Source: Paenibacillus sp. 1_12 (lineage in GTDB: Bacteria > Bacillota > Bacilli > Paenibacillales > NBRC-103111). From it: 64,000 nucleotides of DNA. Below, piece after piece: positions 7,410 to 16,527 of this stretch. The notes under the pieces were generated by a model that worked only from the letters and a program-made list of their open reading frames with translations, had not been told where the DNA came from and ran no database searches. Numbering within the stretch: position 1 is the first letter of the stretch; the number at the start of each line of letters is the position of its first letter. The translations under genes were made by a program, and so were the position numbers. The stretch spans positions 1 through 64,000 of the forward strand of contig NZ_FOTE01000010.1 of the NCBI RefSeq assembly GCF_900114475.1, given 5' to 3'.

Positions 7410-8372
7410 CTATCCGGAAATCAGGCTATCTTCAATAGGCACAGGTACATCCCGTAGGATGGCGGCAACTATCGCTTCACTCGCCTCAGTACGTGAACGC
7501 AGCGACCCTTTTACGATGAGCCGATGAGCGAGCACAGGCTGAGCCATAGCTTTAATATCATCAGGAGTAACAAAATCCCTGCCTTTGAGTATCGCTTGCA
7601 CCTGAGCGGCTTTGAGTAGAGCTTGACTCCCTCGGGGACTGACACCGGTAGAAATATCGTTATGAGTACGTGTCTTCTCCACAATAGCTATCAGATAGGC
7701 CAGTATATCATCACTTACCTTCACTTGTGAATAGCTGTCCTGCGCATCAACAATTTCCTCCGCCTTGGCAACACCCAGGATGGCATTCAAGGGATTGGCC
7801 TCTTTAAAGCGTTTCAGAATATGTATGCCTTCCTCTGTGTTGGGGTATCCCATCTTGATTTTGAACAAGAATCGGTCAAGCTGAGCCTCCGGTAGCGGAA
7901 AAGTCCCCTGATTTTCAACCGGGTTTTGTGTTGCGATAACAAAAAACGGACGCTCAAGCTTTCTCGTTTCCCCATCTATGCTTACTTGTCTTTCCTCCAT
8001 GCACTCCAATAACGAGGATTGAGTTCTTGGTGTTGCACGATTTATTTCATCAGCCAGCAGAACATGAGTGAACAAGGGCCCTGGACGAAATTCGAATTCA
8101 GACAGCTTTTGGTTAAAAAAGTGAATACCGCTTAAATCCGATGGCAGTAAATCGGGCGTAAATTGAATTCTTTTAAAGCTGGCATGAACCGACTTCGCCA
8201 TTGCTTTAGCCAGCAGCGTTTTTCCTGTTCCCGGCACATCCTCAAGCAGCACGTGCCCTGATGCTATGATTGCGATGAGCAGCTTATCGATGACATCCTC
8301 TTTTCCGACTACTACCCGATTAATATTGTCTCTGATATTCTGAGCCAAGCTTCTAATTTCCGCAAGCTGCAT
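7410..8372 (-). CDS. MoxR-family AAA+ ATPase
   Basis: 320 residues from the ATG at 8372, which has GGAGG upstream; the longer frame to 8453 adds an unlikely leader. Walker A is LLEDVPGTGKTLLAKA, Walker B is VLLADEINRATPRTQSSLLE, and the sensor region is FFVIATQNPVENQGTFPLPE. The C-terminal lid holds STGVSPRGSQALLKAAQ. MoxR ATPases act as chaperones with VWA-domain partners, here the DUF58 protein immediately downstream. First gene of a three-gene operon. Confidence 0.92.
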   Translation of the reverse strand: MQLAEIRSLAQNIRDNINRVVVGKEDVIDKLLIAIIASGHVLLEDVPGTGKTLLAKAMAKSVHASFKRIQFTPDLLPSDLSGIHFFNQKLSEFEFRPGPLFTHVLLADEINRATPRTQSSLLECMEERQVSIDGETRKLERPFFVIATQNPVENQGTFPLPEAQLDRFLFKIKMGYPNTEEGIHILKRFKEANPLNAILGVAKAEEIVDAQDSYSQVKVSDDILAYLIAIVEKTRTHNDISTGVSPRGSQALLKAAQVQAILKGRDFVTPDDIKAMAQPVLAHRLIVKGSLRSRTEASEAIVAAILRDVPVPIEDSLISG

Positions 8373-8424
8373 AAAAGTTACCTCCATCAATGATATAAGC
8401 GAGAATGAGTTATTAATAATCATT

Positions 8425-8438
8425 TGTAATCGTTTGCA
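8425..8438 (-). promoter_or_regulatory. Possible catabolite-response element upstream of the MoxR operon
   Basis: TGTAATCGTTTGCA matches the Bacillus cre consensus TGWNANCGNTNWCA at 13 of 14 positions (G for W at position 12). It lies 53-66 bases before the MoxR start. CcpA with HPr/Crh-Ser-P would be the regulator. A one-mismatch site can occur by chance, so this is weak. Confidence 0.3.
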
Positions 8439-8665
8439 GTTTAAATGTACCATAAGCGCCGCTGGTGTGCACCTTCCGCATTTTTTAATGCAAGATTTTA
8501 CTGGAGAACGCCTCGCCTAGTCTTCTCATACTTTCTTCCCATGATATACAATAATCGAAATTATACACATACATCAACAATACTGAATAATTATATTATA
8601 TATATTTACATATACATTTTTATATATTATTATCAATTTATACCAATTGTTAGGAGTTATATACA

Positions 8666-9289
8666 ATGGAAAAGTACACCGATACGATGACCCATTTACA
8701 CAACAACAAAGCACTTGAACTGAATGTTCAAGCCTTGCTGAAAAAGGAAGACAATGTAGCAATAGCATTAATCGATGTGGATCACTTAAAGGAAATCAAC
8801 GATGAATTGGGCAGTGAAAAAGGTGATGAGGTACTTCAGAAGTTAGCAGCAGCGTTTGCTAAGCTGGCGCCAGATCAGGCTTATCGTGTCTCAGGGGATG
8901 AGTTTGCTATTGTCATGCCTGGGTTAACGCTGGAACAAGCGTTTTTAAAAATGGAACTATTAAGGACTTCTATTGAAGCCAATCAGCATTACGGACTGCC
9001 TGATAATTGGTTGGTCACCGTCACTATTGGTGTCGCCCAATACCCTCGTGATGCTAAAGAATATCAAGCACTGAATCGGGCTGCTGATGCGGCGCTGATG
9101 ACTGCCAAAGAGATCGGACGAAATCAAGTTGCACTCCCCCCGACTGAAGAAATGGTAATGAAATCCTGCTACTACTCTTCGATTAGCTTGCGTCGACTGA
9201 AGCAGTTAGCCGAAGGGCTTAATAAAAAGGAATCGCTGCTGCTTAGGGAAGCCCTTGATGATTTATTTAAGAAATACGATAAAAGATAA
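8666..9289 (+). CDS. GGDEF-domain protein, possible diguanylate cyclase
   Basis: 207 residues. A GGDEF domain fills residues about 10-155: ALIDVDHLKEINDELGSEKGDE is the metal and substrate helix, and the signature loop is YRVSGDEFAIV, with Ser for the first Gly. SGDEF variants can be catalytically active. No inhibitory RxxD site is evident five residues upstream of the loop. No sensory domain precedes the GGDEF; about 50 helical residues follow (SISLRRLKQLAEGLNKKESL). The product would be cyclic di-GMP if active. TTAGGAG lies before the ATG, and a very AT-rich stretch (8580-8650) upstream is likely promoter DNA. Confidence 0.85.
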   Translation: MEKYTDTMTHLHNNKALELNVQALLKKEDNVAIALIDVDHLKEINDELGSEKGDEVLQKLAAAFAKLAPDQAYRVSGDEFAIVMPGLTLEQAFLKMELLRTSIEANQHYGLPDNWLVTVTIGVAQYPRDAKEYQALNRAADAALMTAKEIGRNQVALPPTEEMVMKSCYYSSISLRRLKQLAEGLNKKESLLLREALDDLFKKYDKR

Positions 9290-9325
9290 TATCAAACATA
9301 AACAACCATTTAAGTGGAGGTAGTT

Positions 9326-9829
9326 ATGGATAACGATCGATATTTTCTAGAGCTCGCTTTGGAAGAAGCCAGGATCGCATCAAAGGGAGGAAGCATACCG
9401 ATTGGCGCTGTTCTCGTTGGACCGGATGGTGACATCCTCAGTCGCGGGCATAATCGAGTTTACACGATGCACGATCCTTCCTGGCACGCAGAAATCGATG
9501 TAATTCGTCAGTCTGGCAAGCTGTTAATGGATAAGAAATATAAAAATAAATGTACCTTGTACTCTTCAGTGGAGCCTTGCCCTATGTGTTCGGGTGCGTT
9601 GATATTGTCGGATATTCACCGTGTTGTCTGGGCTTTGAGTGATAACTATCTGGGAGCTTTACGAATCATGAAGGACGGACAGCATTTTAGACATAAGTTT
9701 GATAAAATCAGTTCAAGCCCTGAGCCTTATCATGATTTAGCACTTCAATCTGAGGCACTCATGAAGGAGTGGAATGTAAATCGGGGAATACCCTATGTTG
9801 TGAGCAGTGTGCATACGAATAATAAGTAG
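9326..9829 (+). CDS. Cytidine/deoxycytidylate deaminase-fold zinc hydrolase
   Basis: 167 residues from the ATG at 9326, which has GGAGG nine bases upstream; a GTG at 9314 overlaps that site and is rejected. The zinc-binding and proton-shuttle motif is WHAEID, and the second zinc motif is SSVEPCPMCSGALILSDIHR. The family deaminates nucleobases or nucleosides (guanine deaminase, tRNA adenosine deaminase, cytosine deaminase). The context MHDPSWHAEI resembles guanine or cytosine deaminases more than TadA, but the substrate is not certain. It follows the GGDEF gene by 36 bases. Confidence 0.85.
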   Translation: MDNDRYFLELALEEARIASKGGSIPIGAVLVGPDGDILSRGHNRVYTMHDPSWHAEIDVIRQSGKLLMDKKYKNKCTLYSSVEPCPMCSGALILSDIHRVVWALSDNYLGALRIMKDGQHFRHKFDKISSSPEPYHDLALQSEALMKEWNVNRGIPYVVSSVHTNNK

Positions 9830-9923
9830 CTCCGAAGTATCGAAATTATAGACTTCGATTTGCAATATCCCCTCACTGCACTATACTTAAACGTAGTTGT
9901 ACATAAATTTGAGGTGCTTACTT

Positions 9924-11003
9924 ATGAATATTTTGAAAGTAAAAGACCGCCAGGAACTGGATAAAAAGTTACCCGCGATGCCATGGTACGTAGAGAAATT
10001 CATCAATTTCAAGCTGCCCGACCTGTCCCCTTCCTCCCTGCTGGAGTATGTACGGGATTATGAGACCTTTTTCTCATGGATGCTCGCGGAAGGTCTGGCA
10101 GAAGCTAATTCGATAAAACATATTCCAATTGAAACGCTGGAAAAGCTGCATATGGAAAGCATCGACAATTTTCGAATGTTTCTAATGACACGGACCGAGC
10201 ACACGAATAGCCGTGTTACGATTTCGCGCAAGCTCTCCTCACTTCGCTCTTTGTTTCATTATTTGAGTCAAATTGCCGAGGATGAACAGTTTTATCCTTT
10301 ACTGAAGAGGAATGTGATGGCGAAGGTCGAGATCAAGCGAACCCACAAACCGAAGGATACAGCAGCCAAGCTTGAAGGCAAGCTGCTGCAGGAGCAGGAA
10401 ATACATGAATTTATGGCATTTATCGAGCATGGCTACGGTGAAGAGGTTGCTGCGAATAAGCAGGCACTATACTCCTACCATATCAACAAGGTTCGCGATG
10501 CCTGCATCATACGGCTGATCCTGAATTCGGGTCTTCGGGTTTCTGAGGTCGTGAATTTGAATTTTGATGATATCGATCTTAAGAAAAAATTGACTTATGT
10601 TTATCGCAAGGGCTCGAATGACGATACCTTTAAAACTCCAGTTTATTTCCGTCAGGATGCAACAGAAAATCTGATGGCCTACCTGGAGATTCGACAATTG
10701 CAATATAAAGCTCCACGAAAAGAAAAAGCCCTCTTTCTTGCCGTCGCTAACGGAAAAAAAGAAGGAGAGCGCATGACCAAACGTGCCATACAGGAAATGG
10801 TCATCAAATATGCCAAACGGTTCGGGAAACCTTATCTGTCGGTTCATAAGCTGCGTCATTCATTTGCTACAGACTATTATCTGCGTAACGATTTATACAA
10901 AACCCAGGAGCAATTAGGACACGCTTCATCGGATACTACCCAGATTTATGCCCATTTGACCGATAAAACGATGGCAGAAGCAATTGATAATGAGAAAGAA
11001 TGA
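9924..11003 (+). CDS. xerS: XerS-like site-specific tyrosine recombinase
   Basis: 359 residues from the ATG at 9924 (GAGGTG upstream), the length of XerS. The N-terminal SAM-like core-binding domain contains MPWYVEKFINFKLPDLSPSS. In the catalytic domain the first arginine is in LILNSGLRVSEVVNL, the HxxR box is VHKLRHSFATDYYL, and the nucleophile is Tyr in GHASSDTTQIYAHL. XerS alone resolves chromosome dimers in streptococci; Paenibacillus and Bacillus cereus carry XerS-like enzymes beside XerC/XerD, so the target here is uncertain. I could not identify a dif-like site in the upstream gap. Confidence 0.85.
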   Translation: MNILKVKDRQELDKKLPAMPWYVEKFINFKLPDLSPSSLLEYVRDYETFFSWMLAEGLAEANSIKHIPIETLEKLHMESIDNFRMFLMTRTEHTNSRVTISRKLSSLRSLFHYLSQIAEDEQFYPLLKRNVMAKVEIKRTHKPKDTAAKLEGKLLQEQEIHEFMAFIEHGYGEEVAANKQALYSYHINKVRDACIIRLILNSGLRVSEVVNLNFDDIDLKKKLTYVYRKGSNDDTFKTPVYFRQDATENLMAYLEIRQLQYKAPRKEKALFLAVANGKKEGERMTKRAIQEMVIKYAKRFGKPYLSVHKLRHSFATDYYLRNDLYKTQEQLGHASSDTTQIYAHLTDKTMAEAIDNEKE

Positions 11004-11050
11004 TATAAGGAACAACCTATCGAGTCTCGGGACACACTTGATACTTCGCT

Positions 11051-12265
11051 TTATCGTTTCTTTACCCATTCATTACCGGATAAACCTATAAAATGATACC
11101 AGACACCACTAGGGCCTACGTCCCACTTCTCAAAGGCGTGTACGGTCTGTGGGCCATAGAAACCCTTGGCATGAGCGGTTTTCTCTTCAATAGGATGGTC
11201 AAAGGTTTGATCTTCCAAGGTTAATAGTATATCCTCATCTGTCGGAGCGATCTCAATAGGACGCTCCAATAAAGCCCGCTCTGGATTTACCCACTTATCT
11301 CCCGTTGGTGTCATTACATGCTTCCATTGCGCACCAGAAGCTTCAAACGCTTCGTATTCCCCAGGCTCAAGCCAAAATATCATACTATAATCTAGAGTAG
11401 GCTTCTCAAAGTAACGGGTTTGGACAGACAATTTGACAGTCTCCTGAATAGGCTTATAAGAAATGGTGGCTTTATTTTGCGGGGCTACCCAACGTTCGCC
11501 TTGCGGCAGGTGGAATTTATACCATAACTCTCCACTCGGACCAAGAAATCCATGGGTATCCCATGTCGCCTCTATTCGTAAGGTTTGAGATAACAAGGGT
11601 TCAGCGGCAGCTTCGATATGATAAGGATAAGGGTAAGCTGTTTCCGCTGTTTCCAGCTTCATATCAAACGAAATAGGCGTTTCAAGAATATCCTCCACCA
11701 ATGTTGGTTTCAGCAGCCATTTATCACCGAGCCATGTATGTATTCGATACCAGCTGCCTCCACCACCCAAAAAGGACATGGCATTAGTTCCCCGCAATTG
11801 CGAATATGTAATAGATGAATCGGATTTTAATTTTTGTGGAGATAACGTTAATCCCGATGGCCGTGTATTCGGCTGATCATATAAGGGAGTCTCGAAAATC
11901 GTCGTAATCGATCGTTCCTCCTCCTGCAATAATCCGTTCATCACCCGCTCATCTGCATGCACCCACATGTTGCCCAGCCAAGTTGTCTCAATAAGATACC
12001 AAACTACATCAACAGGTTCATCCTGCCTCCACTCTGCATCAACGTCAACAACTTTTACTGATTGTAGAGGGCCGAGGCTTGCAGAAGCTTCCTTCGGATT
12101 TTTATAATCCTCATATAACTCCGTTTCTGCCAGAATAGTAATATACTGGGGCTTTAGGTTGATCGTGGCCTCCGCTGAGCTTGGAGTATAAGCAGAGCCT
12201 AGCAGGTAAATTCCTGCAATTACAGCATAACGTATAAAAAGAGAACCATAGTAAGAACTTTTCAT
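11051..12265 (-). CDS. Secreted protein with five GW/SH3-like repeats
   Basis: 404 residues with a signal peptide (YAVIAGIYLLGSAYTPSSAEA). The mature part is about five modules of 70-80 residues, each ending in a WY....W....G..W(V/L) block: VVWYLIETTWLGNMWV, GSWYRIHTWLGDKWL, ELWYKFHLPQGERWV, AQWKHVMTPTGDKWV and GVWYHFIGLSGNEWV. That spacing resembles GW or SH3b cell-wall modules. I infer a wall-associated protein with no catalytic domain. It is convergent with the xerS gene and monocistronic. Confidence 0.65.
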   Translation of the reverse strand: MKSSYYGSLFIRYAVIAGIYLLGSAYTPSSAEATINLKPQYITILAETELYEDYKNPKEASASLGPLQSVKVVDVDAEWRQDEPVDVVWYLIETTWLGNMWVHADERVMNGLLQEEERSITTIFETPLYDQPNTRPSGLTLSPQKLKSDSSITYSQLRGTNAMSFLGGGGSWYRIHTWLGDKWLLKPTLVEDILETPISFDMKLETAETAYPYPYHIEAAAEPLLSQTLRIEATWDTHGFLGPSGELWYKFHLPQGERWVAPQNKATISYKPIQETVKLSVQTRYFEKPTLDYSMIFWLEPGEYEAFEASGAQWKHVMTPTGDKWVNPERALLERPIEIAPTDEDILLTLEDQTFDHPIEEKTAHAKGFYGPQTVHAFEKWDVGPSGVWYHFIGLSGNEWVKKR

Positions 12266-12353
12266 TATTCACACTCCTCGTCAACTTTAACTTATAAACG
12301 GAAATAATATCCAATAAGTTGCGGGAGGTCCTTATTATTTCACTAAATAGGTT

Positions 12354-13343
12354 TTATCGAGTTTCAAACGGATATTTCATTCCCCAATCTCCGCGAAGTG
12401 CATCCAATGTCCTCATAATCGCCAACGATTCGTCTAGCGGCATGATGTCGCTTTCTATTTTCCCCTGCTGAAGACAACGCATGGCTTCGGCCGCCTCGTA
12501 CATATATCCGATCGCCTTACCGCAATCCTCAAAACGCTCCTCCTGTTTTCCATAAACGGACAAAACAGCTGTCTTGGCTTCCCAGAACTTCGGGATTCGT
12601 ATCTCGCCATCCGTTCCGTAAATAATAGCTTCATGCTTTGTTTTTAATCGAAGGCCCGCCATCAGATTAGCCATTTGTCTCCCCTCGTAGCCAAACAAAG
12701 CTGAAAATTCCTCATCAACGCCAGTCGTCCCAATACGGGCCACGCTATGAATGGTTGAGGGTGGTCTGCCCATAATCATGGAAATAAAAGAAACACAATA
12801 AATACCAACATCCAGTAAAGCCCCTCCTGCCAGTGCTGGGTTAAACAACCTGCTTGTGGGATTCAACTTCGTGCGATTACCGAATCTAACGTCAACCATA
12901 TTCACGTCTCCGATTACTCCGCTGGCCAGCCATTCCCTCACTTTATGAATCGCCGGCAAATACCGCGTCCACATGGCCTCCATAAGAAACACCTTATTCT
13001 CACGAGCAATCAGGATTAGTTCCTCCAATTCAGAAGCATTCACTGTGAATGCTTTCTCGCAAAGTACAGCTTTACCTGCCAGAAGAGAGGCTAACACGTT
13101 ATCTTTGTGCTCGGAGTGGGGAGTAGCCACATAGACAATGTCTACATTCGGGTCAGCAATAAGCGCGTCGTAGCTGCCATAAGCGTGGGGTATATTATGT
13201 TTTGCGGCAAATGAGTCTGCTCTTTCTTGGGATCGAGAACCTACAGCTACAATTTGCGCATCCGGAAGGTGCAGCAGTTCATTAGCAAACGTATTTGCGA
13301 TACCTCCCGGGCCAAGAATCCCCCATCGGATCTTTTGATTCAT
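12354..13343 (-). CDS. Gfo/Idh/MocA-family NAD(P)-dependent oxidoreductase
   Basis: 329 residues from the ATG at 13343, with GGAAGAGGTG upstream. The N-terminal Rossmann fold starts WGILGPGGIANTFANEL; the conserved EKAFTVNA corresponds to the EKP lysine motif, with Ala in place of Pro. GGALLDVGIYCVSFIS is the family helix containing the catalytic Asp. The family oxidises sugars, inositols or trans-dihydrodiols; the substrate cannot be told. It lies between the repeat protein and the end of the biosynthetic operon and has its own start region. Confidence 0.85.
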   Translation of the reverse strand: MNQKIRWGILGPGGIANTFANELLHLPDAQIVAVGSRSQERADSFAAKHNIPHAYGSYDALIADPNVDIVYVATPHSEHKDNVLASLLAGKAVLCEKAFTVNASELEELILIARENKVFLMEAMWTRYLPAIHKVREWLASGVIGDVNMVDVRFGNRTKLNPTSRLFNPALAGGALLDVGIYCVSFISMIMGRPPSTIHSVARIGTTGVDEEFSALFGYEGRQMANLMAGLRLKTKHEAIIYGTDGEIRIPKFWEAKTAVLSVYGKQEERFEDCGKAIGYMYEAAEAMRCLQQGKIESDIMPLDESLAIMRTLDALRGDWGMKYPFETR

Positions 13344-13525
13344 GAATAAACACCTCTTCCAATAAATTGAATCGAACATCGAGGTATACCGTAAGCAATC
13401 GTAACAGTTCGTTACCGTTCAATTAACTTAACGATTAAACTAATTATAGTTGATTTTAATTTTAAGCACAATATATCAATTTTAGGTGCTGTATCAAGTT
13501 GAGAAATAGAAAAAGCAAAAATAAA

Positions 13526-13545
13526 GGATAACCCCATGGTTATCC
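13526..13545 (-). terminator. Terminator of the biosynthetic operon
   Basis: GGATAACC, four-base loop CCAT, GGTTATCC: a perfect eight-base stem. On the minus strand it is followed by a T-rich tract (complement of 13508-13525). It lies 17 bases beyond the stop of the adenylation-domain gene. Confidence 0.8.
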
Positions 13546-13561
13546 CTTCATGATCAAGTAT

Positions 13562-15544
13562 TCACACTCCAGCCATTTCTACCAGCGCGTGTTTGTTCAG
13601 CTTGCCATTCAAGTTTACCGGAAACTGAGCAACCTCAATAAATTTGCTGGGCAGGATGGCCGGGGAAATATACAGCAATAAATGTTCTCTAAGCTGTGTA
13701 GTGGCTACTGACCCTTCTGCAGTATAGTAGGCGAACAATTTCGTTTTACCTTCAAAGTTAACGCCCATCACACAAGCCTCAATAATTGCTGGATACGTCA
13801 TAAGGTGCTTGCGAATCGTCTCTGGATGCACCAATATGCCGTTAATTTTGAGCTGATCATCGATTCTTCCGCCATATTCGACTCTCCCATCCTCTAGCCA
13901 TCTTCCTATGTCTCCTGTTCGGTACATAAGTTGACCGGGTTCATGCGGATTCGCAATAAATTTCTCTTGAGTCAGATCTTTGCGGTTTAAATATCCTAAC
14001 GCCAAACCGTCCCCTGCTATGCAGATTTCTCCCCATACGCCCACCGGACAAAGCTGCAGCCAACGAGTCAGCACATAAATCCTCGTATTGGCAATTGGCT
14101 TGCCCAGAGTCACCCTGTCTTCCTCAACTTCTGAGGACAGTGCATCAACTGTTACCTCTGTGGGTCCATAGTGATTATAAAGCTTATAGCCTCTCTTAAG
14201 GATCCGGTCCTTAAGCTCCCACTCTAGAATATCTCCACCTGTAATGACCACTTGAACGCTTTCCAGCTTATTATCGTCTGCAATCAGTGACAGTAAGGAA
14301 GGAACGAGCGGAACGATTTGCACTTGATGCTTATCGATGAAATTGCGAAAAGCCCCCTTATGAAGCAGCAGCTCGCTTCTTATAAGATATAGGGTTCCCC
14401 CGTTCAGCAAGGGTCCAAATATCGATTCCACCGACGCGTCAAAGGTCAGGTTGGCGGATTGAAGTATACGTGGAATCTTAGCCATCCTGTATTTCGCCCC
14501 CAGCCAGCAGCAGAAATTTATAACTCCCTGATGGTGAACCATGACTCCTTTGGGTGTGCCTGTCGTTCCTGAGGTGTATATCACATAAGCTAGATCTGAA
14601 GCGCAGCCTTCCGATAAAAGTTGTGCTCCTTCGTCCATTTCATTGTCATAAGATAACGGATCGTATGGATTAACCAGTTCGACTCCGATGTTGTGGGACA
14701 AGGATTTGCTCACAGCAAGAAGCGTTCCACTATCTGTCAAAATCATTCGGGTAAGTGCTTCCGGAGCACGTAGGTCGATAGGCAAATAAGCTGCACCCGA
14801 TTTCAAAATCGCCAGCAGCCCAATCACCATCTCGACCGTTCGATCCGCTGTTATCGCAACTATGCTGCCGGATCCCACCCCTCTGCTTTGCAGCTTGACG
14901 GCCAGTTGAGTTGACTTCCGTTCCAGCTCCGCATAACTGAGACTTTCTTGGTTGCACACTACCGCTATCTGCTCAGGATTAGCCGCCGCTTGCCTCGTAA
15001 AGAGGCCGTGGATGGTGTGATCCTTCGGATAGTCACAGCGGGTCTGATTAAACGTATAAAGCAGCTGTAACTGCTCTTCACGTAATAAAATATTAATATC
15101 CTTAATTGATGTTTGTTCATCATAAATCAGAGCTTCATAAACCTTCTTTAAATGCCCTATAAAACGATCAGCTGAAATTTCGCTATGCAAATGCGAGTTT
15201 AGCTGCCTGTCTGCATCCATGATCACTTCGAGCTCTCTATCACTTGCTGTTTCCTGCCCAGAAGCAGAGCTATTTGTGAAGTTTGGTGCAAAGGAAATCG
15301 CAACTCCGCTTGCTTCTGCATAAGAAGCTAATGATATACGAAGCTTATTCATCCATTCCTTGAGTGTATCCTCCATACAAACCGGAATGTCGAGAACAAT
15401 GACATTGTCCCGAGGAACAACTGTGTTGTTGCAGGTCCACATGGGCATCTTGAACGTTGTATCGATATGCAGTTGAAGATGATCGGGATCATGGTATTTC
15501 ATGAGGACAATGCCCCAAGCCATCTGTAAGCAGGAAAAAATCAT
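13562..15544 (-). CDS. Stand-alone NRPS adenylation domain with vestigial condensation domain
   Basis: 660 residues. Residues 1-165 match only the C-terminal half of a condensation domain, without the HHxxxDG active site; the tail RFIGHLKKVYEALIYDEQ is its usual last helix. A complete adenylation domain follows: A3 YVIYTSGTTGTPKGVM, A5 YNHYGPTEVTVDA, A7 YRTGDIGRW, A8 GRIDDQLKINGILV, and the A10 lysine in LNGKLNKHAL. No carrier domain is attached; the discrete carrier proteins must supply it. By manual alignment to GrsA the specificity residues read D-A-E-P-I-G-H-V-D-K: Asp235 predicts an alpha-amino acid, and the pattern recalls lysine-type codes. This reading is tentative. It overlaps the upstream gene by ATGA and is last in the operon. 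Confidence 0.88.
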   Translation of the reverse strand: MIFSCLQMAWGIVLMKYHDPDHLQLHIDTTFKMPMWTCNNTVVPRDNVIVLDIPVCMEDTLKEWMNKLRISLASYAEASGVAISFAPNFTNSSASGQETASDRELEVIMDADRQLNSHLHSEISADRFIGHLKKVYEALIYDEQTSIKDINILLREEQLQLLYTFNQTRCDYPKDHTIHGLFTRQAAANPEQIAVVCNQESLSYAELERKSTQLAVKLQSRGVGSGSIVAITADRTVEMVIGLLAILKSGAAYLPIDLRAPEALTRMILTDSGTLLAVSKSLSHNIGVELVNPYDPLSYDNEMDEGAQLLSEGCASDLAYVIYTSGTTGTPKGVMVHHQGVINFCCWLGAKYRMAKIPRILQSANLTFDASVESIFGPLLNGGTLYLIRSELLLHKGAFRNFIDKHQVQIVPLVPSLLSLIADDNKLESVQVVITGGDILEWELKDRILKRGYKLYNHYGPTEVTVDALSSEVEEDRVTLGKPIANTRIYVLTRWLQLCPVGVWGEICIAGDGLALGYLNRKDLTQEKFIANPHEPGQLMYRTGDIGRWLEDGRVEYGGRIDDQLKINGILVHPETIRKHLMTYPAIIEACVMGVNFEGKTKLFAYYTAEGSVATTQLREHLLLYISPAILPSKFIEVAQFPVNLNGKLNKHALVEMAGV

Positions 15545-16440
15545 CTTCGATTTCCTCCTCCTTCCTGATAAACGGAGTCGAGTTTTCCCTTAAAATGAAT
15601 CACAGCGTCAGTTAAGACCTTATCTCCTTCGGTGTGCTTATAAAGACGCTGCTCGAGCCGCTCCCAGACCGTCTCTACGGGAAGCAGCATGCCCTTCAAA
15701 GCCAAATTGACTGTGGCTCGCCACCCATCCATATAATTGGTCACCGCCTGACGGACCATGGTCATCTCTTCGATGGAGCTTTCAGGCAAAGGAGCTGAAT
15801 CAATTATACGGATCAAGCCGGTCAGCCGATGCTGCATATGCCGGGTTTCCTTAAGAATCACGCACTTGCGAATCGGTGGCAAATTCGAATTTAACAGCTC
15901 AAGTGCGAAGGACCCGAGGTGAAAAGAATCGGACTGCAGCATCCGACCTGTATAAAGAATTGCCTGCTCATCCGTAATTACATTGCATCCCGGGTCCAGG
16001 GATTGGTAAGGAAGTCTCATTGCCTCGTGCGCCTGCCGTAAATAATGACCAGCCATTACCCCATTAAAGGCTGGATGATCATCGAAAATCTGGTATTCAT
16101 CATTAACCAGTTTTTGCTGCACCCATATATAATGACCAGCATGCTCATTCCCATAAAAAACCTTGGCGTGCGGCATAAAAAACAAGTCACAGGGCAGCAA
16201 TACCTGAAGACCGCTCTTCAGCGTGTCATCAATCCAGCCGTATTTGAACTGCCTTCGAATCCCGTATAGACCGAACAGCTCCTGTTCTGTTGCCAATACT
16301 TGTGTTAAGTTAAAATCGATATCAGCATCCGTCCACTCAGGTATAAAGGCCCACCGGTCAATCATCGCGGCATAAGTATGTACCTCTGGATATAAAGCCA
16401 GCAATTTATCGATATAGCAATCAACCCATTGCTGCTTCAT
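15541..16440 (-). CDS. BtrH-like (C39-peptidase-fold) protein, copy c
   Basis: About 299 residues from the ATG at 16440, with AAGGAG nine bases upstream; the in-frame TTG at 16449 touches that site. The pattern VFYGNEHAGHYIWVQQKLVN, then DEYQIFDDHPAF, mirrors segments in the two neighbours at 17855 and 18899 and resembles the N-terminal domain of BtrH, the enzyme that moves the aminoacyl side chain from carrier protein to the butirosin core. Cys11 (WVDCYIDKLLALYP) and the histidine in EHAGHY are candidate catalytic residues. The C-terminal 130 residues are helical. Family assignment comes from recollected motifs and shared architecture and needs a profile search. Confidence 0.5.
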   Translation of the reverse strand: MKQQWVDCYIDKLLALYPEVHTYAAMIDRWAFIPEWTDADIDFNLTQVLATEQELFGLYGIRRQFKYGWIDDTLKSGLQVLLPCDLFFMPHAKVFYGNEHAGHYIWVQQKLVNDEYQIFDDHPAFNGVMAGHYLRQAHEAMRLPYQSLDPGCNVITDEQAILYTGRMLQSDSFHLGSFALELLNSNLPPIRKCVILKETRHMQHRLTGLIRIIDSAPLPESSIEEMTMVRQAVTNYMDGWRATVNLALKGMLLPVETVWERLEQRLYKHTEGDKVLTDAVIHFKGKLDSVYQEGGGNRR

Positions 16441-16527
16441 GGATCTCAACTCCTTCTCTTTCTGCCTGGTCTAATAACGAACCGGTGCATAATCCGAACC
16501 ATATCCTTTAACTTCCATAATTATTCG

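Noticed and set aside
8445-8690. Plus-strand frame upstream of the GGDEF gene
   Set aside because: It runs through an AT-rich promoter region (repeated ATA codons) and has no ribosome site.
9830-9923. dif-like recombination site next to xerS
   Set aside because: The gap has short palindromic pieces but nothing resembling the streptococcal dif consensus.
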